Assembly (NCBI RefSeq): GCF_009932435.1
Contig: NZ_BJOU01000002.1
Location: forward strand, 260,193-324,192
Direction of reading: 5' to 3'
Length of the DNA: 64,000 nt
Origin: Gordonia crocea
Lineage (GTDB): Bacteria > Actinomycetota > Actinomycetes > Mycobacteriales > Mycobacteriaceae
In this document: positions 17,689 to 26,623 of the stretch, piece by piece
How positions within the stretch are numbered: position 1 is the first letter of the stretch
How the letters are laid out: every line of letters begins with the position of its first letter
Notes under the pieces: generated by a model
Told to the model about the DNA's origin: nothing
The model's database searches: none
Seen by the model: the letters and a program-made list of their open reading frames with translations, nothing else
Program-made: the position numbers and the translations under genes

Positions 17689-18087
17689 ATGGTTCAGGTC
17701 GAGCCGAGTGTTGCACTCGTTGAGGGGCTCACCCGCCTGACGGCAGCACAGGTGCGTGGTTTGGTCGCCACGGCCCTAGCCTGCGGACCCGGGCGCCGAG
17801 CCGTCGACCGGTCTGATCGATGGATCATCGTCGCGGTGGTGCTGGTCTGCTTAGCTGCAGGATGGATCGTCCCGCTGATCGGGGTGGCTGCTGGCATCGC
17901 GGTCGTTGACCTAGTGGTCGCGACGCGATACATCGCCGTGGCCATTATCGACGACTACCGGGTGAATCGGTTCGACTATCGCGCCCGGGCCGAGAACGGG
18001 GCTGCTGATCCGTCCTCCATCACCAATGCGATCCGTACGTCGCTTCCGGCGCGTATCGGGGTAACGAGTCTGGTCAGCGCCAGGTAG
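17689..18087 (+). CDS. Small two-helix membrane protein, unknown function
   Basis: 132 residues. Start ATG 17689 is supported by GGGAGGA seven bases upstream. Two hydrophobic segments lie at about 44-62 and 63-85, followed by a charged cytoplasmic-looking tail. I do not recognise a family. It is the last plus-strand gene of the block and its 3' end overlaps the convergent PCuAC-like gene by 112 bases. The 130 bases between the binding-protein gene and this one show no clear terminator, so it may be co-transcribed. Confidence 0.6.
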   Translation: MVQVEPSVALVEGLTRLTAAQVRGLVATALACGPGRRAVDRSDRWIIVAVVLVCLAAGWIVPLIGVAAGIAVVDLVVATRYIAVAIIDDYRVNRFDYRARAENGAADPSSITNAIRTSLPARIGVTSLVSAR

Positions 18088-18437
18088 CGTCCACCCGGCG
18101 CGAGCCGGATCCGGGTGTGTCCGGGTATCTGGAAGCCGGTCGGGACCTCCTGGTTCAGCCGAACGCCGTCCGCGCGTGACAAGGTTTCGTAGAGCTGGAT
18201 GAACGGCGATGGCGGCGATGTCGCGGTCCGGATCGTGACGCTCCTCGCGCCGATATTCACGATGTCGGCATAGGCGCTGGTGGAACCCGACGCTGCCGAT
18301 CGGACCCAGGCGTTGTCGACGCGGATGCGGCTGCCCTCGTCGTCGGTGCCGGGCCGACCAGCGGCAGCACATCCGATCAGCGATGAGCAGCCGAGCGCGG
18401 CAGCCAGCATAGCCACCGTGGCTCCCACGGGCTTCAC
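17976..18437 (-). CDS. PCuAC-like lipoprotein lacking copper ligands
   Basis: 153 residues from GTG 18437, which forms a GTGA overlap with the upstream stop; an ATG at 18491 would overlap by 57 bases. Lipobox SLIGC (Cys23). The body follows the PCuAC (DUF461) copper chaperone: AWVRSAASGSTSAYADIVN, LYETLSRADGV, LAPGGRYLALTRL. Genuine PCuAC proteins bind Cu(I) through an H-x10-M and H-x-M set. Here LHE is LYE, GVMRM is GVRLN, and GGxHxM is GGRYLAL, so all four ligands are gone. It may bind something other than bare copper, for example a metallophore, or be structural. Confidence 0.72.
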   Translation of the reverse strand: MKPVGATVAMLAAALGCSSLIGCAAAGRPGTDDEGSRIRVDNAWVRSAASGSTSAYADIVNIGARSVTIRTATSPPSPFIQLYETLSRADGVRLNQEVPTGFQIPGHTRIRLAPGGRYLALTRLVTPIRAGSDVRIALVMEDGSAAPFSARAR

Positions 18438-19462
18438 CGCTGCGGCCTTGTTCGCAGCGCGCGCCGTCGCGCCCGAAGCCACCACAGCCACCCGCCCCCA
18501 AGGGTCGTCAACGCGATAGCCAGTTCACCTGCGGGGGCCAGCACCGTCGTCTCGCCGCTGGCCTCAACCTGGTAGGTTTCGACCAATGGTTCATCGCTGA
18601 AATATTGCACCGCCTGCGCGACGAAGGGGACCGAGATCACCGCGTGCGGCTTCACCGTTACCGTCGGCAGGATAGTCACTGGAATCTGGCCGGAGACGCT
18701 TCCGCCGGGAAAGATGGTGATGTTGGCGCGGCGCTGCGTGGCACCGGAGAGGCCGAAGAGCGACTCGACGCCGACCTCAAGATTTCCGTGAACGACTGCA
18801 TTGCCATCGTTGATCAACTCATAGGTCATCATGGCTGGCCGGCTTCGAAATGGGATGGCCACGGGCGTCGTCGATGTGAGCGACACCCGGCGAAACATGA
18901 GGTGTTGGCGGCGTTCGCCGGGAATCTTGACATAGAGCGGGGTCGTTGCGCGGCGCGCTGACGGCGGCGCATCGAGATCGTCGACGATCAGACCGGCCGC
19001 ATGGTCACCCGCGGACGCGTCGCTGGGCACGGTAAGGGTGAGGTGGACGGGGATGGATGACTCCCGCGGAACGACGATCTCCCTATCGGGCACCCGCACC
19101 CAAGAGGCCGGCCCGGTGATCGGTGCGGGAATCACGTGCTGCAACTGACCGTTAATGCTGACCAGGCCGGAGGGACGAATTCGAAATCGCCGGGCCGATG
19201 CCGAGCGGTTGACGATGTCGACGACTGCCGGGGTGGTGGCGCCCGGGTAGGCCATCACTCGCGCACCGGCGGAGTCCAGCGGGCTGAGGGAGGTATTCGC
19301 GGTGGCCGAGGCGGTGTCGAGGATGTGGGTCCGCACTTCCAGGACCGAGGCGCCCGCGCGGGGCGCTTCGGTTGGGGCGAGTGTGAACCCCACTGCGCCA
19401 AGCGCAAGCGCGGCGCCGACCAGTCGGCTCGCCACACAACTCCTACTCGCTGGTGTGGTCAC
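18434..19462 (-). CDS. DUF916-like secreted surface protein with C-terminal membrane anchor
   Basis: 342 residues from GTG 19462, two bases after the stop of the upstream ligase gene; the open frame reaches back to 19696 inside that gene and is not used. Signal peptide (RLVGAALALGAVGFTLAP), then beta-rich domains with TPAVVDIVNRSASARRFRI, VPSDASAGDHAAGLIV and ELINDGNAVVHGNLEV, as in DUF916/WxL-associated Ig-like proteins. A C-terminal helix, LAIALTTLGGGWLWWL, is followed by an Arg-rich tail. DUF916 proteins bind cell-wall partners at the surface. Likely forms an envelope pair with the overlapping PCuAC-like lipoprotein. Confidence 0.65.
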   Translation of the reverse strand: MTTPASRSCVASRLVGAALALGAVGFTLAPTEAPRAGASVLEVRTHILDTASATANTSLSPLDSAGARVMAYPGATTPAVVDIVNRSASARRFRIRPSGLVSINGQLQHVIPAPITGPASWVRVPDREIVVPRESSIPVHLTLTVPSDASAGDHAAGLIVDDLDAPPSARRATTPLYVKIPGERRQHLMFRRVSLTSTTPVAIPFRSRPAMMTYELINDGNAVVHGNLEVGVESLFGLSGATQRRANITIFPGGSVSGQIPVTILPTVTVKPHAVISVPFVAQAVQYFSDEPLVETYQVEASGETTVLAPAGELAIALTTLGGGWLWWLRARRRALRTRPQR

Positions 19463-19463
19463 G

Positions 19464-21008
19464 TTAGTTGACCAGCCGGTCACGACCCACCCAATGCGGG
19501 GCCCGAAGTGCGCGGCGCAAGATCTTGCCACTGGGGTTGCGTGGAATCTCCTGCACATAGATGAAGCGAGACGGCACTTTGAATACAGCCAGGGAGGCCG
19601 CCGCGTGTAGGCGCAGATCGCGGGTGGTAGGAGCTGACCCCGGATTCGCGACGACGTAGGCGACCACGGCCTCGCCAGTGACGTCGTCGGGCACACCGAT
19701 GACGGCGACTTCGCGGACCTGGGGGTGGCGCATCAGCGCATTCTCGATCTCCACGGGATAGACGTTCTCGCCGCCCACCAGGATCATGTCCTTCTTGCGA
19801 TCGCGAATGAACAGATAGCCCTGCTCGTCGAGAAAGCCTGCATCTCCGGTTCGCACCCAGCCGTCCACAAGGGTCTCCGTGGTCGCTTGCGGTAGGCGCC
19901 AATACTCAACCATTACCGCCGGTGAACGCAGCTCAACCTCACCGATCTCACCGGTGGCAACTTCGCCGCCCTGGTCGTCGACGATTCTCACATCGACACA
20001 GGGGTAGGGCCGACCAGCTGCAGAAAGTCGCGGCGATCCGGCGTAATGCTGATCGGGAGGGAGGCAGATCGCGGTGTTTCCGGTCTCAGTCAGCCCGTAG
20101 ATCTGGGCGAACTCGCAGCCGAATAGGCTCGCGCATTCCAAGAGGACCACCTCTGAAATCGGGGCGCCGCCATAGATGACCTTTCGCAGCGAACGAAAGT
20201 CTGTTGCCGGTCCCGCAGTGTGGTCCAGGATCGCCTGCATCATCGACGGTACGAAGATGGCCGTCGTAACCCCCCAGTCGGCGATCGTCTTGCGGGCCAG
20301 GTGGGCATCGAATGCCGGCATCGAAGCGACAGTCGCGCCGGCATTGAAGGCCTGGATGGCATACCAAAGGCCACCGACGTGAAATCCTGGTATTCCGATC
20401 AAGGCAATATCGCCAGGTTGCCAGTCGATCCAGTCCAAACCCGCCAGTGCGAGGGCATCGCGCACCGCGAAGAAGCTGCGATGGGCCAGCACAACCCCTT
20501 TGGGCAGTCCGGTGGTGCCGCTGGTGTACAGCTGCGCCAACGGAGTGTCGGGGGTCGCGGGAAAGACATCGGTCCGGGCTATGTGGCCGACGGAGCCGGA
20601 CCAGGATTCATAGTCGTCGCCGAGTAGGATTTCGCGGGTACCGGTCGCCTCGACCAGAGGGTGATCGGCGTCGAGAAAGCACAGCGCGGCCTGCGAATCG
20701 CCAAGGATATGCCGGACCTCGTCGGCGGCGAGTCTCGCGTTGACGGGGACCAGCACTATGCCGGTCAACGAGCACGCGGCAACCAACTCGTAGTACTGAT
20801 GGGACTCGCGGCCCAGGTAGGCCACTCGTTGTGCGGGGGTGATTCCCAGGGCACGCAGTGCGCTGGCAAGTGCGCTGGCCCTTGCCCACAGCTCTCGGTA
20901 GCTCAGGTTGGCACCCGGTGTCGTTCGCAGGGCGACTCGTTCTGCGTTCTGGGTGGCATGGAAGTCCAGCGATTCGCTCAGGGTCTGGAGGTGACTGTGG
21001 AAGATCAT
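19464..21008 (-). CDS. FadD10/ScoC-like acyl-AMP ligase 2
   Basis: 514 residues of the ANL superfamily and closely similar to the ligase at 9519-11072: TSGTTGLPKG, IYGLTETGN, WVRTGDAGFLDEQG, and A10 lysine in RNPSGKILRR, ending HWVGRDRLVN. ATG 21008 overlaps the carrier-thioesterase stop (ATGA). The downstream partner carrier is therefore probably the N-terminal domain of the protein at 21005-22030. Two ligases imply two different acyl groups, or one for each amino group of the NRPS-bound amino acid (inference). Confidence 0.88.
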   Translation of the reverse strand: MIFHSHLQTLSESLDFHATQNAERVALRTTPGANLSYRELWARASALASALRALGITPAQRVAYLGRESHQYYELVAACSLTGIVLVPVNARLAADEVRHILGDSQAALCFLDADHPLVEATGTREILLGDDYESWSGSVGHIARTDVFPATPDTPLAQLYTSGTTGLPKGVVLAHRSFFAVRDALALAGLDWIDWQPGDIALIGIPGFHVGGLWYAIQAFNAGATVASMPAFDAHLARKTIADWGVTTAIFVPSMMQAILDHTAGPATDFRSLRKVIYGGAPISEVVLLECASLFGCEFAQIYGLTETGNTAICLPPDQHYAGSPRLSAAGRPYPCVDVRIVDDQGGEVATGEIGEVELRSPAVMVEYWRLPQATTETLVDGWVRTGDAGFLDEQGYLFIRDRKKDMILVGGENVYPVEIENALMRHPQVREVAVIGVPDDVTGEAVVAYVVANPGSAPTTRDLRLHAAASLAVFKVPSRFIYVQEIPRNPSGKILRRALRAPHWVGRDRLVN

Positions 21009-22030
21009 CTGCTTCGGAGCTCCTGGTTGGTGGAACCGACCTCGGCCAGGCTCACCGGCAGGTAGGCGCCGACGGCGTCTCGGATGGCGGCGACCTGCCT
21101 GCGGCCGTGAAGTGCGTCGTGGTGATTCCCCGGAATTCGGGTGATGGTGCTGGTGCGGGCGGACAGCTTCTCCCAGTGCGCTACCTGATCGGAGTTCTCA
21201 TCAGTGACCAATACCGACGTGCGATCTGGCAGTCGGCCCAACCGATGTCGATTCTGTGCTCGGATCCATCGCTCGCCCATGGCGGCCTGGTGTGTCTTGG
21301 CGTCGAATCGGATGGGACCCGCGATAGCTACGAGTGCATGCATCCGCAGTCGCTCTGCCAGCGGGGGAGGCGTCCTAGGGCTGCCCGCAGCGGAGGATTC
21401 TGTGGCAACTGCGACATCCGGTCGTCGTAGGACGCTGTCTATCAGGACCGTGCCGGCGACGGGGATCCCTTTCGCGCGTAGTCGGTGGGTGGTCTCAGCG
21501 GCAAGGTAGCCGCCGAAAGAATGGCCAACCAGGATGTGCAGCGAAGAGTTGTCGGCCCGGCCGATACTGCTCGCTATCCGGCGGGCGGCCTGAGCGGTGG
21601 TCCATTCGGGAATTCCGAAGGACTCGAACCCTCGGGCCTGATAGGCGGTGATGGCTGCGGTCACCGGCAGCACATTGACCAGCGGGATGAAGCCGGCAGC
21701 AGTGGCGCCGGCGCCGGCGATGAGGTGGATGTGAACGGGCTGACCCGCGGCTTCGCGGAACACGACGGTACTGGTTGGTTTGAAGAAGCGCGATCGTCGA
21801 CGCGCCTGGAGCTGCTTAGCGATAGCTGCGATCGGTGGGTTACCGGCGACATCGGCCGCGCCGATGTCGACGCCTAATCGGCGGCGCACCTCGCGGAGGA
21901 ACTGCTCCACCTGCAGGGAGGACAGGCCGAGGAGGTCGAACGAATCTGTGGGGTGAACCGGGCTGATGTCGAACTGGTCGGCACACAGTTCGGCTATTGC
22001 CACGGCAAGCTTGTCGGTTGAACCCACCAA
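21005..22030 (-). CDS. Carrier-thioesterase didomain protein
   Basis: 341 residues. N-terminal carrier domain (1-85) with FDLLGLSSLQVEQF, phosphopantetheine Ser38. C-terminal alpha/beta-hydrolase thioesterase (about 90-335): nucleophile Ser171 in GHSFGG, likely general base His303 or His304 in GNHHDAL. This is the carrier-TE end of an NRPS/PKS as a free-standing protein. It could release or transfer an acyl group loaded by the overlapping ligase 2, separate from the reductive release by the NRPS. First gene downstream of operator copy 2, which ends five bases upstream of the start. Confidence 0.85.
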   Translation of the reverse strand: MVGSTDKLAVAIAELCADQFDISPVHPTDSFDLLGLSSLQVEQFLREVRRRLGVDIGAADVAGNPPIAAIAKQLQARRRSRFFKPTSTVVFREAAGQPVHIHLIAGAGATAAGFIPLVNVLPVTAAITAYQARGFESFGIPEWTTAQAARRIASSIGRADNSSLHILVGHSFGGYLAAETTHRLRAKGIPVAGTVLIDSVLRRPDVAVATESSAAGSPRTPPPLAERLRMHALVAIAGPIRFDAKTHQAAMGERWIRAQNRHRLGRLPDRTSVLVTDENSDQVAHWEKLSARTSTITRIPGNHHDALHGRRQVAAIRDAVGAYLPVSLAEVGSTNQELRSR

Positions 22031-22034
22031 GCTG

Positions 22035-22051
22035 TTCTACCATACGTAGAA
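22035..22051. promoter_or_regulatory. BlaI-type palindromic operator, copy 2
   Basis: Perfect inverted repeat TTCTAC-CATAC-GTAGAA, squeezed between the glycosyltransferase stop (22052) and the carrier-thioesterase start (22030). It gives the 22030-17976 minus-strand group its own regulated promoter inside a longer co-directional gene run. Confidence 0.75.
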
Positions 22052-23104
22052 TTACGTCGGGGACGGCGGCAGGGCGCTGCCGGTGCGCAACGAGAATCCG
22101 CGTGCAGTGGCCAGCAATCGGTACGCCGTCGGATAGTGTCGGCCGGCTACCTTCAGCAGTGCGCCATGGGCTGCGACACGGGGGTGAAGCCTGGCCGAGC
22201 GAACCACGGTGGCCACGTCGACCGACGAGGAGAATCGCCTGACGAGCGCTGTCGTCGCTGAGTCGGGCCATCCGTGGTGGACAGGAGTCGATACCGACGG
22301 CAGGACTAAGAACCAGAGTCGGAAGTCTGCCAAGCTCCGTCGCAACTCGCGCTGCCGCGCTCTCGGCGCGAGCCGGATTTCCGATTCCACCACGTGCTGC
22401 ATCATCGTGTAGCAGGCGTCAGTGTTGTCGAGCCGGCTCAGATCGGTGGTGCTGATGGAGGCGGCTCGCTCACGGTAGTCGTAGCAGATGTCGGGCAGAA
22501 GTGTCACAGTCGGTCCCCGGCGTACGACCTGGAGCAGCGTGACAAAGTCGTCCTGGGATGACAGGTGTTCGCGATTCGGCAGGCTGGCCAGAACCTCGCG
22601 ACGGAAGAGCTTATTCCAGAAGTAGCCTCGAATCAGCCCGGCAAGCGCCGCATCGAGTACCTCTGGACCGGTCAGGGTGCGCGGTCTCGGCACCCCCTCC
22701 ATGACCCAAGTCCGGCCACTCGATTCGTGGCGGCGAGCCCGGCAACATGTGACATCGGAGTTGGTCCGAACCGCACCGTCGACCAGGATCGACAGGATTT
22801 CGCGATCCCACTCGTCGTCGGCGTCGCAGAGCCACACATAGGTCCCGCGCGCGTGGTGGACGCCGCGGACGCGGGCGGCGGCGACGCCGTGGCTGGTTGC
22901 GGTGTGTAAGACCGTGATGGGCAGCCCCGCCGCCTGGGCTGCAGCCTGGCACAGCGCCGCCGTGTTGTCGGTCGATGCGTCGTCAACGACGATGACTTCG
23001 GTGGCGGGATAAGTCAGACCGGCCAATTGGGCGATAGCGGCCGCTGCGTGCTCGGCCTCGTTGTGCACGGGGAGAATGATGCTGACTAGCGGTGGCGTCG
23101 GCAT
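22052..23104 (-). CDS. GT2 family glycosyltransferase
   Basis: 350 residues from ATG 23104, overlapping the serine-hydrolase stop (ATGA). GT-A motifs: SIILPVHNEAEHA, VVDDASTDNT, LCDADDEWD (D94, D96), and KLFRREVL near residue 170. Resembles wall teichoic acid/EpsJ-type GT2 enzymes. The frame stays open upstream to 23758 but that part is antisense-like within the hydrolase. Last gene of the operon starting at 27180; the stop touches operator copy 2. Confidence 0.85.
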   Translation of the reverse strand: MPTPPLVSIILPVHNEAEHAAAAIAQLAGLTYPATEVIVVDDASTDNTAALCQAAAQAAGLPITVLHTATSHGVAAARVRGVHHARGTYVWLCDADDEWDREILSILVDGAVRTNSDVTCCRARRHESSGRTWVMEGVPRPRTLTGPEVLDAALAGLIRGYFWNKLFRREVLASLPNREHLSSQDDFVTLLQVVRRGPTVTLLPDICYDYRERAASISTTDLSRLDNTDACYTMMQHVVESEIRLAPRARQRELRRSLADFRLWFLVLPSVSTPVHHGWPDSATTALVRRFSSSVDVATVVRSARLHPRVAAHGALLKVAGRHYPTAYRLLATARGFSLRTGSALPPSPT

Positions 23105-24177
23105 CAGCGGGCGGGCTCGAGCAGGTGCCAGGCGGCGGCGATGACCTCGTTGGCGGTGTCGGAAAGGACGACTACGGCTCGGCCGCCTTCGACGTCGACG
23201 ATGAGCGCGCTGGCGAACCCGCCGATGTTGCCGCTCTTGAATGCGACGGGGTGGCCGGTGCGGGTGGTATCGATCATCCAGCCGTACCCGGTCCCGGTGG
23301 GTGCGCCGCGCACGGTTTGTGGCGCCATGGCGGTGCGGAGCAGTTTGTTGCCAAGGAGCGCGCGAAGGTAGACCGTCATATCGCGGAGCGTGGACATGGC
23401 CCCGCCGGACGGTCCGTAAGCGCCGATCGGCCATGGTGCGGCCAACTGGCCGGCGCGGGAGAACCCGTGCGGGCCCGGGCCGCCGCTGGCCGGTGTCAGC
23501 GCGGTGGACAGCATGCCGAGCGGCTCGAGCAGGCGGGCTCTCATCAGTGTCGGAAAGTCGGTTCCGGCTGCCTGCGCCAGCGCGTGGCCCAGCAGCGCGA
23601 ATCCGATGTTGGAGTAGCCGAATTGTCCGCGGGTGCTGAGCTGATCGTGCTGGGCGCGCTCGAGAACTTCGTCGAGCGACGCGTTGTGAATCGAGCTGCC
23701 GCGCACGGATTCCACCCACCAGCGGCGGATGCCGGTGTCGCGCTGATCGTCGCCCCACTCGCCAAGCCCGGAACGATAGGTGGCGAGCTCTTCCAAGGTG
23801 GTCGAGGCTACAGCGGCGATGCCCAGTGGCAGCAGGGAGCCGACCCTGGTGCGGGGCCCGACTTCGCCCCGGCGAATGCTCTCGGCGAACAGCGCGGCGG
23901 TGAAGGTCTTCGTCAACGAGGCGACCGGGAATGTGGTGAACGGGTCTGCGCCGAAGGTCGCGGTTTGGGTGCCCGTGGGACCAACCAATGCCGCCACCAG
24001 TCGGTGCCGATTGGGCGTATCGAACTCCTGTGAGAGCAGGTGCACCAACCGTTCGTCACCCTGGCCGGGGGCAGCCAATGTGGGGCTGTGAGTGGCCAGG
24101 CGGGCCCCGGCCACCGAAAGGCCCACCATGATCGCGATCAGCACACCCCAGACCTTGTGCCGCCACAGCCAGCTCAC
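23104..24177 (-). CDS. Membrane-anchored serine hydrolase (class C beta-lactamase/DD-peptidase fold)
   Basis: 357 residues with an N-terminal membrane anchor or signal (WGVLIAIMVGLSVAGA). Serine beta-lactamase-fold motifs: S87-L-T-K90, Y188-S-N190, and KSGNIGG late in the chain. Members act as carboxypeptidases, esterases, transacylases or beta-lactamases. In a lipopeptide locus a transesterase or hydrolase acting on the acyl product is possible; simple wall remodelling is the alternative. ATG start overlaps the small membrane gene upstream by four bases. Confidence 0.85.
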   Translation of the reverse strand: MSWLWRHKVWGVLIAIMVGLSVAGARLATHSPTLAAPGQGDERLVHLLSQEFDTPNRHRLVAALVGPTGTQTATFGADPFTTFPVASLTKTFTAALFAESIRRGEVGPRTRVGSLLPLGIAAVASTTLEELATYRSGLGEWGDDQRDTGIRRWWVESVRGSSIHNASLDEVLERAQHDQLSTRGQFGYSNIGFALLGHALAQAAGTDFPTLMRARLLEPLGMLSTALTPASGGPGPHGFSRAGQLAAPWPIGAYGPSGGAMSTLRDMTVYLRALLGNKLLRTAMAPQTVRGAPTGTGYGWMIDTTRTGHPVAFKSGNIGGFASALIVDVEGGRAVVVLSDTANEVIAAAWHLLEPAR

Positions 24178-24389
24178 GCCATCACCCCCAGTCTGATTAC
24201 CAACGCGGCCAGGGCCAGAAGCTGCAGGATGAGCACCACTGCCGTCGTGACTGGATGAGAATCGGCCAGGGTGGCTATCCGGGCATCGCCGCCGCGCTTC
24301 TCGCGTAGGTATACCGTCGCGACATAGGCAAGGAAGGCGGCAACAGCGGCAACCACCGTGACGGGTCCTACCAGAAAGCTCAGATTCAT
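24174..24389 (-). CDS. Small two-helix membrane protein, unknown function
   Basis: 71 residues from ATG 24389, overlapping the upstream stop as ATGA; a longer frame from 24461 lies inside the upstream gene. Two hydrophobic helices flank a short charged loop (YLREKRGGDARIATLADSH). No family recognised. Overlap on both sides shows it is a true member of the operon, probably an accessory subunit of the large membrane protein just upstream. Confidence 0.7.
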   Translation of the reverse strand: MNLSFLVGPVTVVAAVAAFLAYVATVYLREKRGGDARIATLADSHPVTTAVVLILQLLALAALVIRLGVMA

Positions 24390-26623
24390 CGGCCTCCCTC
24401 CGGTGCCAACGTCAATCGCGGGCTGGTCCGCTCGAGCACTGTTGCGTTGGGGCTGCGCCACGTCACTCGGTACATGCCGCTTGTGAGCAGTTGGGTCTCA
24501 ACGTGGCCGAAATAGTCGGGTATGGCGCCGTTGATCAGGTGCTCGAAGGACTCGCGGGTCGAAGTGAGCACGATGTAATCAGGGTGCTGGGCGAGCAGAC
24601 ACTCGAACGCCGTGCGTCGGCAGGCCGACTGCGTCGGTCCGCGCAGCTCGGTGATTCGCCGAGCGCGCAGGGTGCCCTCGGTGAGCAGCGGTCGGACCGT
24701 CGAACCTGTTGGCGCCTTTGCCAGGACGAAGTCGGCGGCGGCTCGGGCATCGCCGGGCGTGCGTTCGAAGGAGGTGTTCACCCCGCGCGCAGCGGTACCG
24801 CTAATCATCAGCGCCGACATCAGGACCGTCACCCCGATGGTCGCCATCGTGCCGGGCCGCCGCGCGAGCCCGCCGATAGTCACCGCAGCGCAGGCGGCCA
24901 GGAAGGGAAGTGCGTAGAGGAAGATGCGCAACACCACCTCGCCGCCATAGCTTTGTCCCACCACCAGCGACACAGTTCCGGCAATGAGTGCAGCGGTGGC
25001 AGGAGCGAGGCGCGTGTGGCGAAGGCGGAGCCAGCCGATCGCGGCCAATAGGCAGAGTGCCGCGGACCAGAGGATGCGGAACTGTTGCATGCGTTGGTAC
25101 TCCGGGTCGCCCCGGACGCGCGAACCCACTCCCGACTGCAGCGAGCCGCTGGCGTCGCCGAAGCTGTTGAACAGGTCGGTGAGGTGGCCGAGCCACCAGT
25201 CGGTCGCGCCGAAAGCGAACCAGGCAGCGAAAACGATCCCTACCCCCAGCCACAGGGTCCGGAACCGGGTCACCCCCAGAAAGCTCAGCAATGCCAGGCT
25301 GACGATCAACGCGGCAGGCGTGAGTTGGTGGCTTACCACCATCGCGGCTCCTACTAGCAAGAGTGCTGACTCCATCGCGATGGTTGCCGACGCCGAATCT
25401 GAGCCCGCCCGGCTCGGTGTGCGGACCGTGGGGCTGGCGAATCGCGGCCAGCCTCGGCCGTGCGCGCGGGGGATGGTTGACCGCCGGGCCGTGTCCATCA
25501 CCACGGCGATGACGGTGAGGTAGAAGTAGAACGCGACTGCCTGTGGGGAAAAGTAATCTTGCTGCACCCAGTTGCCGGCAATGAAGATGAATACGGCCAG
25601 CCAGCTCAACCGGACCGAGGTGGTAATCGCGTTGGCCACGGTGAATACGGGTGCGATCAGCAGGGTCCCGGCCACCAGCGGGAATGGGATGAGGAAACCG
25701 GTGGCGTCGGTCATACCGGCGACGGTGGTGAGCGAAGCGGCGGTGGCGAAGAAGCCGGGCCAGCTGAATCGGGCGTCGATGCCGGTGAGGGAATGTCCTG
25801 CGTTGGCGATGGCATCGATGAAGCCAACGTGCACATAGCCGGTAGATAGCGGCGCCGACCAATCGGCAATGCCGACATAGAGGGTTATCACCGCGATGAG
25901 GCAGACGGCCGAAGCGGCCAACACGATGACGTCGAGTCGAGGGCGACGCAAGGCGATGACAGCGACGATGACGATGCCGGCCAACGCGGCGAAATACTGC
26001 CAGTTCAGTGCCGAGATCAATCCGGCAGTCGAGACCGAATCGAGGTCGACAACGGCGGTCGAACGCAGCCACAGTCCTAGGCAGGCTGCCAAGGTAAGCA
26101 TGGCGCACAGGCGGAACTGAAGTCTGCCAAGCGTGCGACCGCGAATACTGATGCCGCGATCGTTGGCTTGGCTGAGCGCGCGATTACGACGGCGCGCGAC
26201 GACGGTGCGGCTGGCATCGAGGGCTGGCCCGGTCAGCGCCAACCCCACGACGGCGAGGATGGTGACAACCGTTCGGGGCCACCACAACCCGACCGTCATC
26301 GTGAGCATGGTGAGGGCGATGTAGCTCGATAGGGATAACGCGGGGGCCAGCGAGAACTGCAGGCGCGCGCGGGTCGTGAGCAGAATTGCTGCGGGTGTGC
26401 CCGGAACCATGAGCACGAAGAGGCAGACGATCAGTGCGCGACCGGGAACGGTGACATTCCACCAGATGAGCAGGGGCACGACGACGGCAAGGAGCGCCGC
26501 TATCAGTACGACCGCAGAGTTCGGCCCGAGGCGCAGCCCGCTTCGCGAAGCGGACGCTCCTGTTGCGTCGGACGGGGCCTGCTGGTCCGTACCCGACAAA
26601 GTGGTGATCGACGGCAGTGTCAT
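24386..26623 (-). CDS. Large polytopic membrane protein, GT-C glycosyltransferase-like
   Basis: 745 residues with about 14 membrane segments and a soluble C-terminal domain of about 130 residues. Loops such as FSWPGFFATAAS and NWVQQDYFSPQAVAFYFYL are of the kind seen in actinobacterial GT-C/PMT-like proteins of exopolysaccharide loci. A D-rich catalytic loop typical of GT-C could be VDLDS in the first half. Would use a polyprenyl-phosphate sugar outside the membrane. Overlaps the FcoT-like gene upstream and the 71-residue protein downstream. The family assignment is by general appearance only. Confidence 0.6.
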   Translation of the reverse strand: MTLPSITTLSGTDQQAPSDATGASASRSGLRLGPNSAVVLIAALLAVVVPLLIWWNVTVPGRALIVCLFVLMVPGTPAAILLTTRARLQFSLAPALSLSSYIALTMLTMTVGLWWPRTVVTILAVVGLALTGPALDASRTVVARRRNRALSQANDRGISIRGRTLGRLQFRLCAMLTLAACLGLWLRSTAVVDLDSVSTAGLISALNWQYFAALAGIVIVAVIALRRPRLDVIVLAASAVCLIAVITLYVGIADWSAPLSTGYVHVGFIDAIANAGHSLTGIDARFSWPGFFATAASLTTVAGMTDATGFLIPFPLVAGTLLIAPVFTVANAITTSVRLSWLAVFIFIAGNWVQQDYFSPQAVAFYFYLTVIAVVMDTARRSTIPRAHGRGWPRFASPTVRTPSRAGSDSASATIAMESALLLVGAAMVVSHQLTPAALIVSLALLSFLGVTRFRTLWLGVGIVFAAWFAFGATDWWLGHLTDLFNSFGDASGSLQSGVGSRVRGDPEYQRMQQFRILWSAALCLLAAIGWLRLRHTRLAPATAALIAGTVSLVVGQSYGGEVVLRIFLYALPFLAACAAVTIGGLARRPGTMATIGVTVLMSALMISGTAARGVNTSFERTPGDARAAADFVLAKAPTGSTVRPLLTEGTLRARRITELRGPTQSACRRTAFECLLAQHPDYIVLTSTRESFEHLINGAIPDYFGHVETQLLTSGMYRVTWRSPNATVLERTSPRLTLAPEGGR

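Noticed and set aside
22105..23758. 568-codon extension of the GT2 gene upstream of 23104
   Set aside because: The part above 23104 overlaps the serine hydrolase out of frame; ATG 23104 forms a normal ATGA overlap.
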